27,358 nucleotides of DNA from Acidimicrobiia bacterium (lineage in GTDB: Bacteria > Actinomycetota > Acidimicrobiia > Acidimicrobiales > Bin134). Location: positions 1-27,358 of the forward strand of contig VYDF01000253.1 of assembly GCA_009843565.1 (NCBI GenBank), in the 5' to 3' direction. The notes beneath the pieces were generated by a model. The model was not told where the DNA came from. It saw only the letters and a list, made by a program, of their open reading frames with translations, and searched no databases. Positions 14,786 through 22,430 of the stretch are shown one piece after another (the stretch's first letter is position 1; each line of letters begins with the position of its first letter). The translations under genes were made by a program, and so were the position numbers.

Positions 14786-16381
14786 GCCAGCCCCCGCCGC
14801 GAAAGCCGCCTCCCAGCCCCGGTCTATCTCCACAACCTCCAACAAGGTGCCGACGATGCCCTCGATACCAGCCAGACGTTCAGCTCCAGACCGATCGCGT
14901 GCCTCGTCCAGCGCCAACGACAGCGCTTCTCGCCGAGCCCCCCACGCTTGATGGTCTCCAACGGCATTAGCGAGAGCCTCCCGGGACCGTTCTCGCGCTT
15001 GTCGAGCCTCCTCGCATCGCTGCTCGGCAACGGCCAGCTCCTGCTGGCCGATCTTGTGAGCCGTCTCGGCATCAGCGGCCTCAGCCCATGCTCGATCCAA
15101 CTCCTCAACCAGTTCTTGGCGACGAGATTCCAAGGCTCCCAGACTCCGACCCAGCCGATCAGCTTCAGCCTGGTCTCGCTGGATCGATGCCTCCAGGGCC
15201 CTCATCTCACCCCGCAACCGGGGGGCATCCGACCCGGAGGCAGACGGGGCTTGACCGCCCCACTGCTCATCGAACGACAGCCGGAGCTGCTCCAACTGCT
15301 GCTCGGCATCGGCAACTTCAGCGGCATCAGGCTCCAAGGCTGTTGACTCGGCTTCTACCTCGCTCAGCTCTCTGCCCAGCCGGTTTGACTCGGCTTCCAG
15401 CGTGGCCACCACGTCTTCGTCCACTCCGGCGCTGCGGTCGCGCTGCAAGCGCAAGCGTCGCTCCGACAGCAGTGCATCCAACCCCCGGAGGCGCTCGTTG
15501 AGTCCCTCGAACCGCATCAGGGCATTGCCGATGTCCTGTCCATCTGCGGCAGACAGCCGGGCCTCGGCCGCGGCCACGTCTCGATCCAAGGCCTCTACCT
15601 GCACCGACAGCCGCTGCATTTCCTGGCGATTCGCGGTTTGGTCTTGAGTCAGCTGGCCAACCCTGCCGCGAAACTGCTTGATCTCCTGCCCAGCCAGATA
15701 CCGGCGAAGACCGCTCAGCTCAGCCAGCAGCCCTCCGTGGCGCCGAGCGGCCTCGGCTTGTCGCTCGAGCGGCCGCAGCTGGCGGCGAATCTCCCGCACC
15801 ACATCGGACAGCCGAGTGAGATTGGCCTCGGTCGCCGCCAGACGCCGCTCGGACTTCTCCTTGCGGCGGCGATACTTCAACACGCCCGCCGCCTCTTCAA
15901 TGACCGCCCGGCGATCCTCGGGTCTGGCGCTCAACACTCCCTCGATCTGGCGCTGGGAGACGATCACATGCTGTTGGCGGCCAACACCGGTGTCGCTCAG
16001 CAACTCCTGAATGTCAAGCAGACGACAGGGCACCCCGTTGATGGCGTAAGTGCTGTCCCCGCTGCGGAACAGCGTGCGGGTGATGGTGACCTCTTCGAAC
16101 TCGATGGGCAGGATGTGGGCGGTGTTGTCGATGCTCAGCGATACCTCTGCCCGACCCAAGCCCGGCCGGGAGGCGGTTCCCGCGAAAATGACATCGTCCA
16201 TCTTGGTCGAACGCACCGCCGTGGGGGCCTGAGCTCCCAGAGCCCAAGCCACCGCATCCACCACGTTCGACTTGCCGCTGCCATTGGGGCCCACAATCAC
16301 CGTCACACCCGGTTCGAAAACCAGCGTGGTGGGGTCGGCAAAGGATTTGAACCCTTTGAGGGTCAATGCCTTCAAGAACAC
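14783..16381 (-). CDS. smc: SMC chromosome-segregation ATPase, N-terminal part (ends at in-frame TAG)
   Basis: Residues 1-532 of Smc, the condensin-type ATPase that compacts and segregates the chromosome with ScpA and ScpB. The N-terminal head starts with the typical VFLKALTLKGFKSFADPTTL and Walker A GPNGSGKS at 31-38, then KMDDVIFAGT and the Q/R-loop region. A long Glu/Arg/Gln-rich coiled coil covers about 170-495, and the hinge begins with IEGIVGTLLEVVEIDRGWEAAF. It then meets a TAG. The GTG start matches the family N-terminus. It lies 66 nt after the mutM-like gene. If translation stopped here the product would have no complete ATPase and only part of the hinge. Confidence 0.92.
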   Translation of the reverse strand: MFLKALTLKGFKSFADPTTLVFEPGVTVIVGPNGSGKSNVVDAVAWALGAQAPTAVRSTKMDDVIFAGTASRPGLGRAEVSLSIDNTAHILPIEFEEVTITRTLFRSGDSTYAINGVPCRLLDIQELLSDTGVGRQQHVIVSQRQIEGVLSARPEDRRAVIEEAAGVLKYRRRKEKSERRLAATEANLTRLSDVVREIRRQLRPLERQAEAARRHGGLLAELSGLRRYLAGQEIKQFRGRVGQLTQDQTANRQEMQRLSVQVEALDRDVAAAEARLSAADGQDIGNALMRFEGLNERLRGLDALLSERRLRLQRDRSAGVDEDVVATLEAESNRLGRELSEVEAESTALEPDAAEVADAEQQLEQLRLSFDEQWGGQAPSASGSDAPRLRGEMRALEASIQRDQAEADRLGRSLGALESRRQELVEELDRAWAEAADAETAHKIGQQELAVAEQRCEEARQARERSREALANAVGDHQAWGARREALSLALDEARDRSGAERLAGIEGIVGTLLEVVEIDRGWEAAFAAGAG

Positions 16382-16447
16382 TCATTCGACCCTACCCATC
16401 GGAGGGCCGCGATTTGCGGAACTACTTGCGCAAATGCACTTCGGCGG

Positions 16448-17293
16448 TCAGATCTGGCACTGCTCGCAGTAATAGGTCCAGCGGCGGCGGAAACGATACT
16501 TCTGGATTGGGCGGTGGCAGCGGGGGCAGGGACGCCCGCTCTTTCCCGCCTGCTTGAACACGTTGAGGTACTCCTCATACCCCCCCGGCTCGCCGTGTAC
16601 GTCCACATAGAACCCGTCTTCCAGCGTGGCGCCCCGATGCTTGGCCGCATCGTGCAGGGTCTCCACCATCGCCCGGTGCAGTCGGCGAACCTCTTGGGGC
16701 CCCAACGAGTTGGTCAGTCGGTCGAAGCGCAAGCCGGCCGCGAACAGGATTTCGTCGGAGTACAGCTCGCCCAGACCGACGACCACCCGGTCATCGGTCA
16801 GCACCGCCTTCAGCTTGTTGTCCTGAGCCAAGAGAATCTGGCCGAACATCCGCCACGGCACCGGCTGATCCAGCGGATCAATGCCCAGTCCTTCCAGCTC
16901 TGGGACTTCCTCCACCAACTTCTCGGCACTGGCCAGAAACAGCTGGGCTTCACCAACCCCGTCTATGAGCCGCAGTTGACCACTCTTGGTGAAGGTGATG
17001 GACAGCGCGGTGTTGGGCTGGACTTGGTCTCTGTTGGCATGACGTCGCAGCTGCCCGCCGCTTCCCAAGTGAGCCACGATCACATCCTCGGTGTCCATGC
17101 TCATGATCAAATGCAGGCCCCGACGGCGCACACCGGTGATCTTCGCCTTCTCCAGACGGCCGGCGAGCTTCTTCGCTCCCCCTGATCGCTTCGCCAACTG
17201 GGCGTCCATGACCTCCACCGATTTGATGCGAAGACCAGACAGCTCCCTGTCCAGATCGCGGCGGATTGTCTCGATTTCCGGTAGTGCGATCAT
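16448..17293 (-). CDS. Fpg/MutM-family protein lacking catalytic residues
   Basis: A 281-residue protein with the full Fpg/Nei layout (N-terminal beta-sandwich, helix-two-turn-helix domain, C-terminal zinc finger with Cys256, Cys259, Cys276 and Cys279) in the usual mutM position between rnc and smc. It starts MIALPEIETIRRDL, where the family starts MPELPEVETIRR. The catalytic Pro2 is Ile and Glu3 is Ala. The Lys57 equivalent is Leu60 (RRGLHL for RRGKYL), the HLGMSG loop is HLGSGG, the DPRRFG void-filling motif is DGVGEA (111-116), and the GNIY asparagine is Glu176. AGGAGTG just upstream of the ATG supports this start, so Pro2 is not hidden by a wrong start. It should still fold and perhaps bind DNA, but glycosylase/lyase chemistry is not expected. 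Confidence 0.88.
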   Translation of the reverse strand: MIALPEIETIRRDLDRELSGLRIKSVEVMDAQLAKRSGGAKKLAGRLEKAKITGVRRRGLHLIMSMDTEDVIVAHLGSGGQLRRHANRDQVQPNTALSITFTKSGQLRLIDGVGEAQLFLASAEKLVEEVPELEGLGIDPLDQPVPWRMFGQILLAQDNKLKAVLTDDRVVVGLGELYSDEILFAAGLRFDRLTNSLGPQEVRRLHRAMVETLHDAAKHRGATLEDGFYVDVHGEPGGYEEYLNVFKQAGKSGRPCPRCHRPIQKYRFRRRWTYYCEQCQI

Positions 17294-17297
17294 CGGA

Positions 17298-17993
17298 TCA
17301 CTCCTCGTCCTTCAGGGTCTGCCAGGCCGAGGCAGCAGCAGCCTGCTCGGCCTGCTTCTTCGACCTACCTTGGCCTTGGCCTCGTTCTTCACCGTCCACA
17401 TACACAGCGGCAAGGAACTGTTTGGCGTGGTCAGGGCCCTTCTCTGTTAGGCGGTAATCAGGGGCATCTTGACCGTTGCGGGCGCAGTACTCCTGCAATC
17501 TCGTCTTGAAGTCTCTGATGCCCGGGCCTTCAGATGCTGCGGCAATTCGCTCATCCAGCCATCCCCGAACCAATACCATCAGTTTCTCCCACGGGGCATC
17601 CAAATAGACCGCGCCGATCACTGCTTCCATGGCATCAGAGAGGATCGACGGTTTTTCCCGCCCTCCTGACGCCTCTTCGCCGCGTCCCAGGAGGAGGGCC
17701 TTGCCCAACTGCAACTCGACGGCAAGATCAGCCAAGGCCTCGGCTCGGACCACCTCGGCCCGCAGCGGAGCCAGCTGGCCCTCGGCCATTTCGGGGTAGG
17801 CGGAATAAATGTGGTCGGTCACCACCAAGGACAGCACGGCATCGCCCAGAAACTCCAGCCGTTCGTTTGACGATGCTCCCTCATGGTCGGCGCACCATGA
17901 GCGATGGGTCAATGCCTCGACCAGCAGACTCGGCTGCGCGAATGCGTAGCCGAGGCGCTCAGCCAGAGCTGCGAAGTTGGCTTCGGAAGTCAG
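17298..17993 (-). CDS. rnc: Ribonuclease III
   Basis: RNase III cuts double-stranded RNA in rRNA precursors and other targets. From residue 1 the product shows FAALAERLGYAFAQPSLLVEALTHRSW, the signature NERLEFLGD (43-51), the DAMEAVIGAVYLD metal-site helix and a C-terminal double-stranded RNA-binding domain from DFKTRLQEYC to EQAAAASAWQTL. The 231-residue length is normal. No ATG, GTG or TTG lies in frame near the expected start. The nearest upstream is GTG 18221, deep inside acpP, and the nearest downstream is the TTG inside EALTHRSW, which would delete the first helices. I therefore set the start at CTG 17993, within a CTGA overlap with the acpP stop; the start is an inference. Confidence 0.92.
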   Translation of the reverse strand: MTSEANFAALAERLGYAFAQPSLLVEALTHRSWCADHEGASSNERLEFLGDAVLSLVVTDHIYSAYPEMAEGQLAPLRAEVVRAEALADLAVELQLGKALLLGRGEEASGGREKPSILSDAMEAVIGAVYLDAPWEKLMVLVRGWLDERIAAASEGPGIRDFKTRLQEYCARNGQDAPDYRLTEKGPDHAKQFLAAVYVDGEERGQGQGRSKKQAEQAAAASAWQTLKDEE

Positions 17994-18289
17994 GAGCTTC
18001 GGCTCAGCCGGCCGTGGACATAGTCGACGGCGTCGCGCACCGTCTTGAGATCCTCCAAGTCTTCGTCGTCGATGCTGAACCCAACCGTCCTCTCGCTCAA
18101 CTCCTCTTCCAAGGATTCCACCAGCTCGATGAGAGCAAGTGAATCGGCGTCGAGATCGTCGGCAAAGGCCTGGCCCTCGGTGATCCGGTCTGGAGAGATC
18201 TCCAAGATGTCGGCCAAGCACTCAGTGACGAGGGTCAATATCCCGTCCCGATCCAGCGGACCCTGCTCAACATGAGTTTCGGATGGCAC
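17990..18289 (-). CDS. acpP: Acyl carrier protein
   Basis: Type II fatty-acid synthesis ACP. The 99-residue acidic protein has the conserved DDLDADSLALIELVESLEEE motif, with Ser50 as the phosphopantetheine attachment site, and a C-terminal helix with LKTVRDAVDYVHGRL. It starts at GTG 18289 after a good GGAG (CCGGAGATGAC) 6-7 nt upstream, giving about 17 extra residues before the usual ACP start. It lies between plsX and rnc, as in many bacteria. The stop overlaps the proposed rnc start by 4 nt. Confidence 0.93.
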   Translation of the reverse strand: MPSETHVEQGPLDRDGILTLVTECLADILEISPDRITEGQAFADDLDADSLALIELVESLEEELSERTVGFSIDDEDLEDLKTVRDAVDYVHGRLSRSS

Positions 18290-18327
18290 GTCATCTCCGG
18301 GGCGGTTCGGCAATACGGCGCTCGGCA

Positions 18328-18369
18328 AGTATACGCCAGCTAGTCGCGGTTCCGACTCACTGGGAACCG
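18328..18369 (-). promoter_or_regulatory. plsX-acpP gap: hairpin and candidate -10 box
   Basis: In the 89-nt gap, CGGTTCC (18347-18353) and GGAACCG (18363-18369) form a perfect 7-bp inverted repeat with a 9-nt loop about 10 nt after the plsX stop. It has no T-run. Downstream, the minus strand reads TATACT (18328-18333), a good -10 match, though without a clear -35. This may give acpP a separate promoter. Confidence 0.35.
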
Positions 18370-18378
18370 AAGGAATCC

Positions 18379-19374
18379 CTATTCGGAGGACAGAACCCGG
18401 CGCAGAGAGCCCACAGTGTCGCGCTCGGCCAGGTCGTGGGCTACCTGTATGGCGTTGACCAGCGCCTTTGGGGATGAGGCTCCGTGGCTGATGATGCTGA
18501 CACCGTTCACCCCGAGGAGGATGGCGCCGCCTACAGAGTCGGGGCTGAACTCGTCGTAGAGCGGGGCCAGTGCCGGCGCCAGGAGCCTGGCCCCCTTCCG
18601 AGCATCCTCGGAAGACTCGAACGCGCTCAGCAGTGCAGTAATCAGCTGCTTGGCCACCCCCTCGGCGGTCTTCAGGGCCACATTCCCGGTGAAGCCGTCG
18701 GTGACGATCACATCCACCAGGTCTTCCAGCAAGTCTCGCCCCTCCACATTGCCGGCGAACACCGCGCCGGTCCGAGCCTGCCAATCCCGATCGCCCAAGA
18801 GCTCGAATGCCTGCTTCACCAGGGGCGAGCCCTTGCCAGCCTCTTCCCCGTTGGACAAGAGCCCCACCCGGGGCTCTTGAACCCCCCAGCGGTCGCGGCA
18901 GTACACCGCGCCCATTTGGGCAAACTGCACCAGCCACTCGGCGCTGCACTCGGTGTTGGCCCCCGCATCCAACATCACGTTGGGCCAAGCCCTACCGGGC
19001 ACGATGATCGGTGTGGCAATGGCCGGACGGGCCACTCCTCGGATTCGCCCCATCCTCAGCAGCGACGCCGCCATGGCCGCTCCGGTATTGCCGGCGCTGA
19101 CCATGGCCGAGGCCCGTCCGTCGCGCACCGCTTCAGCGGCCCGTACCAACGAAGAGTCCTTCATCTTCCGCACGCTGGCCGCCGCCTCGGCTCCCATGTC
19201 GATCACCTGAGACGCGGGAACCACCTCGAATTCACCGACATCGGCCAGTTGCTCGGGCTGACCCACCAACAAAACAGGAATGCCCCGCTCGGCGGCGAGG
19301 CGGGCACCGGCAATCACCGACCGAGGGGCATCGTCACCCCCCATTGCGTCTACGGCAACCGGAAGCAAGGCCAA
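18379..19374 (-). CDS. plsX: Phosphate acyltransferase PlsX
   Basis: PlsX converts acyl-ACP and phosphate to acyl-phosphate for PlsY in phospholipid synthesis. The 331-residue product shows LLPVAVDAMGGDDAPRSVIAG, SAMVSAGNTGAAMAASLLRMG, MLDAGANTECSAEWLVQFA, RVGLLSNGEEAGKGSPLVKQ, NVEGRDLLEDLVDVIVTDGF and GGAILLGVNGVSIISHGASS. The start is TTG 19374, with an AAGGG about 9 nt upstream; a second in-frame TTG follows two codons later. It lies 33 nt after rpmF in the common rpmF-plsX-acpP order. The stop is TAG. Confidence 0.96.
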   Translation of the reverse strand: MALLPVAVDAMGGDDAPRSVIAGARLAAERGIPVLLVGQPEQLADVGEFEVVPASQVIDMGAEAAASVRKMKDSSLVRAAEAVRDGRASAMVSAGNTGAAMAASLLRMGRIRGVARPAIATPIIVPGRAWPNVMLDAGANTECSAEWLVQFAQMGAVYCRDRWGVQEPRVGLLSNGEEAGKGSPLVKQAFELLGDRDWQARTGAVFAGNVEGRDLLEDLVDVIVTDGFTGNVALKTAEGVAKQLITALLSAFESSEDARKGARLLAPALAPLYDEFSPDSVGGAILLGVNGVSIISHGASSPKALVNAIQVAHDLAERDTVGSLRRVLSSE

Positions 19375-19407
19375 AAAGCGCCCTTCGAAAGGACCGGGTA
19401 AGGCGGC

Positions 19408-19587
19408 CTATGCCACCTCAACGGCCTCGCGCCCTGCGTACCAGCCGCATACCTTGCACACCCGATGCGGCCGCTTGACCGCTCCACACCGAGGACAGGT
19501 GCTTTGTGCCGGCGCAGAAACTTGCCAAGCCGATGCCCGGCGGCTGCGGCCTTTGGCCTTGGATGTCTTCTTCTTGGGTACAGCCAT
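19408..19587 (-). CDS. rpmF: 50S ribosomal protein L32
   Basis: A 59-residue L32 starting MAVPKKKTSKAKGRSRRA, with the zinc-binding CPRC and CKVC pairs around GAVKRPHRV and ending near WYAGREAVEV. Length and motifs are those of the zinc-containing form. ATG 19587 has AGGA about 9 nt upstream. It lies 70 nt after the DUF177 gene and before plsX, a widespread order. The stop is TAG. Confidence 0.97.
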   Translation of the reverse strand: MAVPKKKTSKAKGRSRRASAWQVSAPAQSTCPRCGAVKRPHRVCKVCGWYAGREAVEVA

Positions 19588-19657
19588 CGAACAGTCCTAC
19601 ACGTTGAGGAAGAATGCCGCGCCCTGATCAGCAGCGGCGCGAACGCAACGTACAAAT

Positions 19658-20155
19658 CTACTTGCCGGTGCGCAGCGCGTCTAACGCAGCCCAGCGTGGA
19701 TCTTTCGGGCGTTCCTCTGCGGGCAACTCGGGCTGATTCATCGGGTAGGCATCGGGAGCCGGACCGACGCATTCCTCGGAGCAGAGTGGAGCGATGGGCA
19801 GGGCAAGGACGAGGCAGTCGCGAACCATGGGGGTCAGGTCTACCTCACCGTCTTGTATCGGATAAGTCTCATCATCGGTCGGGGCGATGCTGAACATCTC
19901 ACGCAGGTCCTGTTGCAAGGTCTGCTCAATGGGCTCCAGACACCGCCGGCACGCCCCGCGCCAACCTGTTTCCAGCGAGCCGGTTATCTCCAGTCCGCTG
20001 ACAACCGAATCCAGTTGGAGTCGGATGTCAACCGGACCGTGAATCTCCGCATCAGAGTTGGCCCAGCCATCTACGTCAACGTGAATCGAGAGCTCGCGGT
20101 GCGAGCCGGGACGACGCAGCAGTTCCGCAACCGGCACCCTTAGCTGGCTCGTCAT
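19658..20155 (-). CDS. YceD/DUF177 family protein
   Basis: A 165-residue DUF177 protein, the usual gene before rpmF. DUF177 members have been linked to 23S rRNA accumulation in E. coli and plants; that role here is by homology only. It shows the CRRCLEP motif in the middle and a second cysteine group (LCSEECVG), a likely metal site. It begins with LRVPVAELLRRPGSHREL, as expected for the family. ATG 20155 is 18 nt after the SepIVA-like gene. The stop is TAG. Confidence 0.9.
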   Translation of the reverse strand: MTSQLRVPVAELLRRPGSHRELSIHVDVDGWANSDAEIHGPVDIRLQLDSVVSGLEITGSLETGWRGACRRCLEPIEQTLQQDLREMFSIAPTDDETYPIQDGEVDLTPMVRDCLVLALPIAPLCSEECVGPAPDAYPMNQPELPAEERPKDPRWAALDALRTGK

Positions 20156-20173
20156 GGCCTCTCCTTTCGAAGA

Positions 20174-20764
20174 TCAGCCCGAAGTATCCTGATCGAAGAA
20201 GCCATCGTCCGGTTCCGGTTCCGGCTCAGGGCCGTAAGCCCGTACCAGATCGGCCAACGGGTCGCCTTGAAGCCGGGTCCGGGCCTCCTTCACCGTGTTC
20301 AGAATCCGCTCAAGGGCGTTTTCAAAGCTTCCCAGTTTGGTATCGCAATAGTCCTCGGTCTCAAGCCGCAGCCGGCGGGCAGTGGCCTCGGCTTCTTCCA
20401 CCATGCGCCGGGCCCGCTGTTCGGCCGCTTTGACCACCTCCGTGCGCTGCACCATGGCCTCAGCCTGCGATCGAGCAGCCACCAATATCTCGTCGCCCTC
20501 CCGGTGGACCCTCTTCAAGAAATCCTCTCGCTCCTTCAACAACCAGCGGGCTGCCCGCATCTCCTCGGGCAGTCGGTTCAGGCAGTTTTGAAGCAACTCC
20601 AAAACCTCGTCCTTGTTGATCATGGAGGAGGCCGACAGGGGCATGGGACGGGCCGCGTCTACCAGCTCAATTGCCCGCCGCAGCAGCAGATCGAACTCGG
20701 GATCTACGAACGTCCCCGCGACCGAGTGTTGGGTTGCGGTGGTATTGGGATCGGTGTCAGTCAT
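20174..20764 (-). CDS. SepIVA-like coiled-coil cell-division protein
   Basis: A 196-residue DivIVA-like protein. The middle (about residues 50-160) is predicted coiled coil, with LLKEREDFLKRVHREGDEIL, EAMVQRTEVVKAAEQRARRM and EEAEATARRLRLETEDYCD, and the C-terminus is acidic and Pro-rich. In mycobacteria the equivalent gene near DUF177 and rnc encodes SepIVA, an essential regulator of septation and elongation; position and architecture suggest the same family. I chose ATG 20764, which overlaps the end of coaD by 8 nt; a longer frame to 20818 lies within coaD. The function is inferred, not shown. Confidence 0.75.
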   Translation of the reverse strand: MTDTDPNTTATQHSVAGTFVDPEFDLLLRRAIELVDAARPMPLSASSMINKDEVLELLQNCLNRLPEEMRAARWLLKEREDFLKRVHREGDEILVAARSQAEAMVQRTEVVKAAEQRARRMVEEAEATARRLRLETEDYCDTKLGSFENALERILNTVKEARTRLQGDPLADLVRAYGPEPEPEPDDGFFDQDTSG

Positions 20765-21236
20765 CTCGATACCTCTCGATAAGTCGTTTGGCCACCGGCG
20801 AGGGGACCATGGAGTCAATCTGCTGCCCGAACCGGGCCAGCTCCCGGATCAGCTTGGAAGCCAGAAATGAGTGCTTGCTGGCTGAGGGGATGAAAAGCGT
20901 ATGGACTCCGGAGATGGCTTGGTTCATCTGGGCCATCTGAAGCTCGTTCTCGAAATCGGAAACCGCCCGGAGGCCCTTGACGATGAAGTCGACCTCCTCC
21001 TTCTTGGCCAGATCCACCACCAAGCTGGCGAACATGGTGGTCCGCACGTTGGGCAGGTGGGCGAAACACTCGTCCAACATCGCCTGACGCTCATCCAGCT
21101 CGAACAGCGAAGTCTTTTGGGGGTTGTGTACCGCAGCCACGATCACATCTTCGAACAGGCGCGCCGCGGTCTCTACGATCTCCATATGCCCGTTGTGTAT
21201 GGGATCGAATGATCCTGGAAACAGGACACGCGTCAC
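20757..21236 (-). CDS. coaD: Phosphopantetheine adenylyltransferase
   Basis: CoaD adenylates 4'-phosphopantetheine to dephospho-CoA, the penultimate step of CoA synthesis. The 159-residue product has the nucleotidyltransferase motif GSFDPIHNGHMEIVETA, AAVHNPQKTSLFELDER, the FIVKGLRAVSDFENELQMA segment and the second motif SKHSFLASKLIRELARFG. It starts at GTG 21236, 27 nt after rsmD, and overlaps the SepIVA-like gene by 8 nt. CoA from this step would supply the ACP prosthetic group made downstream in the same cluster. Confidence 0.97.
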   Translation of the reverse strand: MTRVLFPGSFDPIHNGHMEIVETAARLFEDVIVAAVHNPQKTSLFELDERQAMLDECFAHLPNVRTTMFASLVVDLAKKEEVDFIVKGLRAVSDFENELQMAQMNQAISGVHTLFIPSASKHSFLASKLIRELARFGQQIDSMVPSPVAKRLIERYRDD

Positions 21237-21263
21237 TGAGGAATCTCCTGGGGTCTGTCGTTG

Positions 21264-21788
21264 CTATCGCCGGCAGGCGATCACCACAACGGTACCCGCG
21301 TAGCGCCGCTGTTTGATGACATCCCAATCGGGTCCGAGAACCACCGCCTCATCGGACTCGGCCACCAGCACCTCGGCGAGGATTCGGGATACCAGCTCGG
21401 CCCAGGCGTCAAACCCGTAAGGGGGATCGCACAGAGCCACGCCGTAGGCGCCGCTCAGGCGGGGCAGCTCCTCCATGACGTCGCCGGGCACGACCCGGCA
21501 GCGGTCGTTGAAACCCACCGCGTCGATGTTGGCCCTCAACGTGGTCAGCGCCGATGGAGCCGACTCCACAAACGTGGCCGAGGCCGCGCCCCTCGACAGA
21601 GCCTCCAACCCCAACGCCCCCGTTCCGGCATACAGGTCTAATACGTGAGCGCCATTCAGAAGACCCTGGCTGTGCAGCGAGTTGAACACGGCCTCGCGAA
21701 CCCTGCTGGTGGAAGGACGCACGTCCATGCCCTCGGGGGCCATGAGCCGACGGCCCCGGGCCTCCCCAGCGATGATCCGCAGCGACAC
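21264..21788 (-). CDS. rsmD: 16S rRNA (guanine966-N2)-methyltransferase RsmD
   Basis: A Rossmann-fold methyltransferase of 174 residues. It shows the family start RIIAGEARGRRLMAPEGMDVRPSTSRVREAVFN (in parts), the S-adenosylmethionine loop HVLDLYAGTGALGLEALSRG and the catalytic DPPYGFD motif. It starts at GTG 21788, 6 nt after the GNAT gene. rsmD next to coaD is a very common pair. Confidence 0.95.
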   Translation of the reverse strand: MSLRIIAGEARGRRLMAPEGMDVRPSTSRVREAVFNSLHSQGLLNGAHVLDLYAGTGALGLEALSRGAASATFVESAPSALTTLRANIDAVGFNDRCRVVPGDVMEELPRLSGAYGVALCDPPYGFDAWAELVSRILAEVLVAESDEAVVLGPDWDVIKQRRYAGTVVVIACRR

Positions 21789-21794
21789 GAGCGC

Positions 21795-22424
21795 TCAGTC
21801 TTCCGGAGGATGGGGCTCTCGGGACATCGGGGTGATGAGCACACCGTCGGCCAAGTAGAACTCGTCGATGGACTCGAAACCGTGACGACGGTAAAAGCCC
21901 ACATTGGCCGGATTGGTGGACTCCAGGTAGGCAAGCACGCCGTTCCGGTCGCAACGCTCCAGCATCGGTGCCAACACCCTGCTGCCCAAACCCTTGCTCT
22001 GCTGGTCGGGTGAGGTTCCCAGCACCGACAGATACCAGTGGGGCTCGGTCAAGCGGGCTTGCTGCATCTTGCCCAGCGCTTCCATCCGAGAAGGGAACAG
22101 ATCCCCCAAGAGCTCGGTCATCATGGCGACAAATTCCGCTTGCCAATCCGATTGTCCACTGGAATCGTCGGCTGTGCCGGAAGCATTCGTCTCGCTACGA
22201 GGCGACTGCCAATAGGCCACGCAGCCGTCGACTCGAGTTCCGTGCAATTCAGCACCCGGAGGCATTCGGTCCAGCAAGAACCCCCACCACCGCATCAACG
22301 ACTTCCGGCGGGTTGAGTCGTCTGGGAATACCCATCTCATCATCGGATCTGGCTCAAAGGCATCAGCCCAGATGGCCGCGATCTGATCCCGCCTCTCCAA
22401 GCCCATGCGAACAATTTCCAACAT
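21795..22424 (-). CDS. GNAT family N-acetyltransferase
   Basis: A 209-residue GNAT-fold acetyltransferase of unknown substrate. Conserved features are the N-terminal RRDQIAAIWADAFEPDPMMRWVFP region, motif A with the acetyl-CoA loop (WYLSVLGTSPDQQSKGLGSRVL) and motif B (LESTNPANVGFYRRHGFE). The architecture resembles the puromycin-acetyltransferase-like group common in Actinobacteria, but that does not imply resistance. It is 6 nt from both recG and rsmD, so it belongs to the operon. Confidence 0.88.
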   Translation of the reverse strand: MLEIVRMGLERRDQIAAIWADAFEPDPMMRWVFPDDSTRRKSLMRWWGFLLDRMPPGAELHGTRVDGCVAYWQSPRSETNASGTADDSSGQSDWQAEFVAMMTELLGDLFPSRMEALGKMQQARLTEPHWYLSVLGTSPDQQSKGLGSRVLAPMLERCDRNGVLAYLESTNPANVGFYRRHGFESIDEFYLADGVLITPMSREPHPPED

Positions 22425-22430
22425 GATTCC

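Noticed and set aside
12887..16381. Frameshift in smc
   Set aside because: Both parts are in the same frame and the codons on each side of the TAG continue the hinge without gain or loss.
17994..18221. N-terminal extension of rnc from GTG 18221
   Set aside because: This stretch lies wholly inside acpP in another frame and codes an Arg-rich sequence unlike any RNase III.
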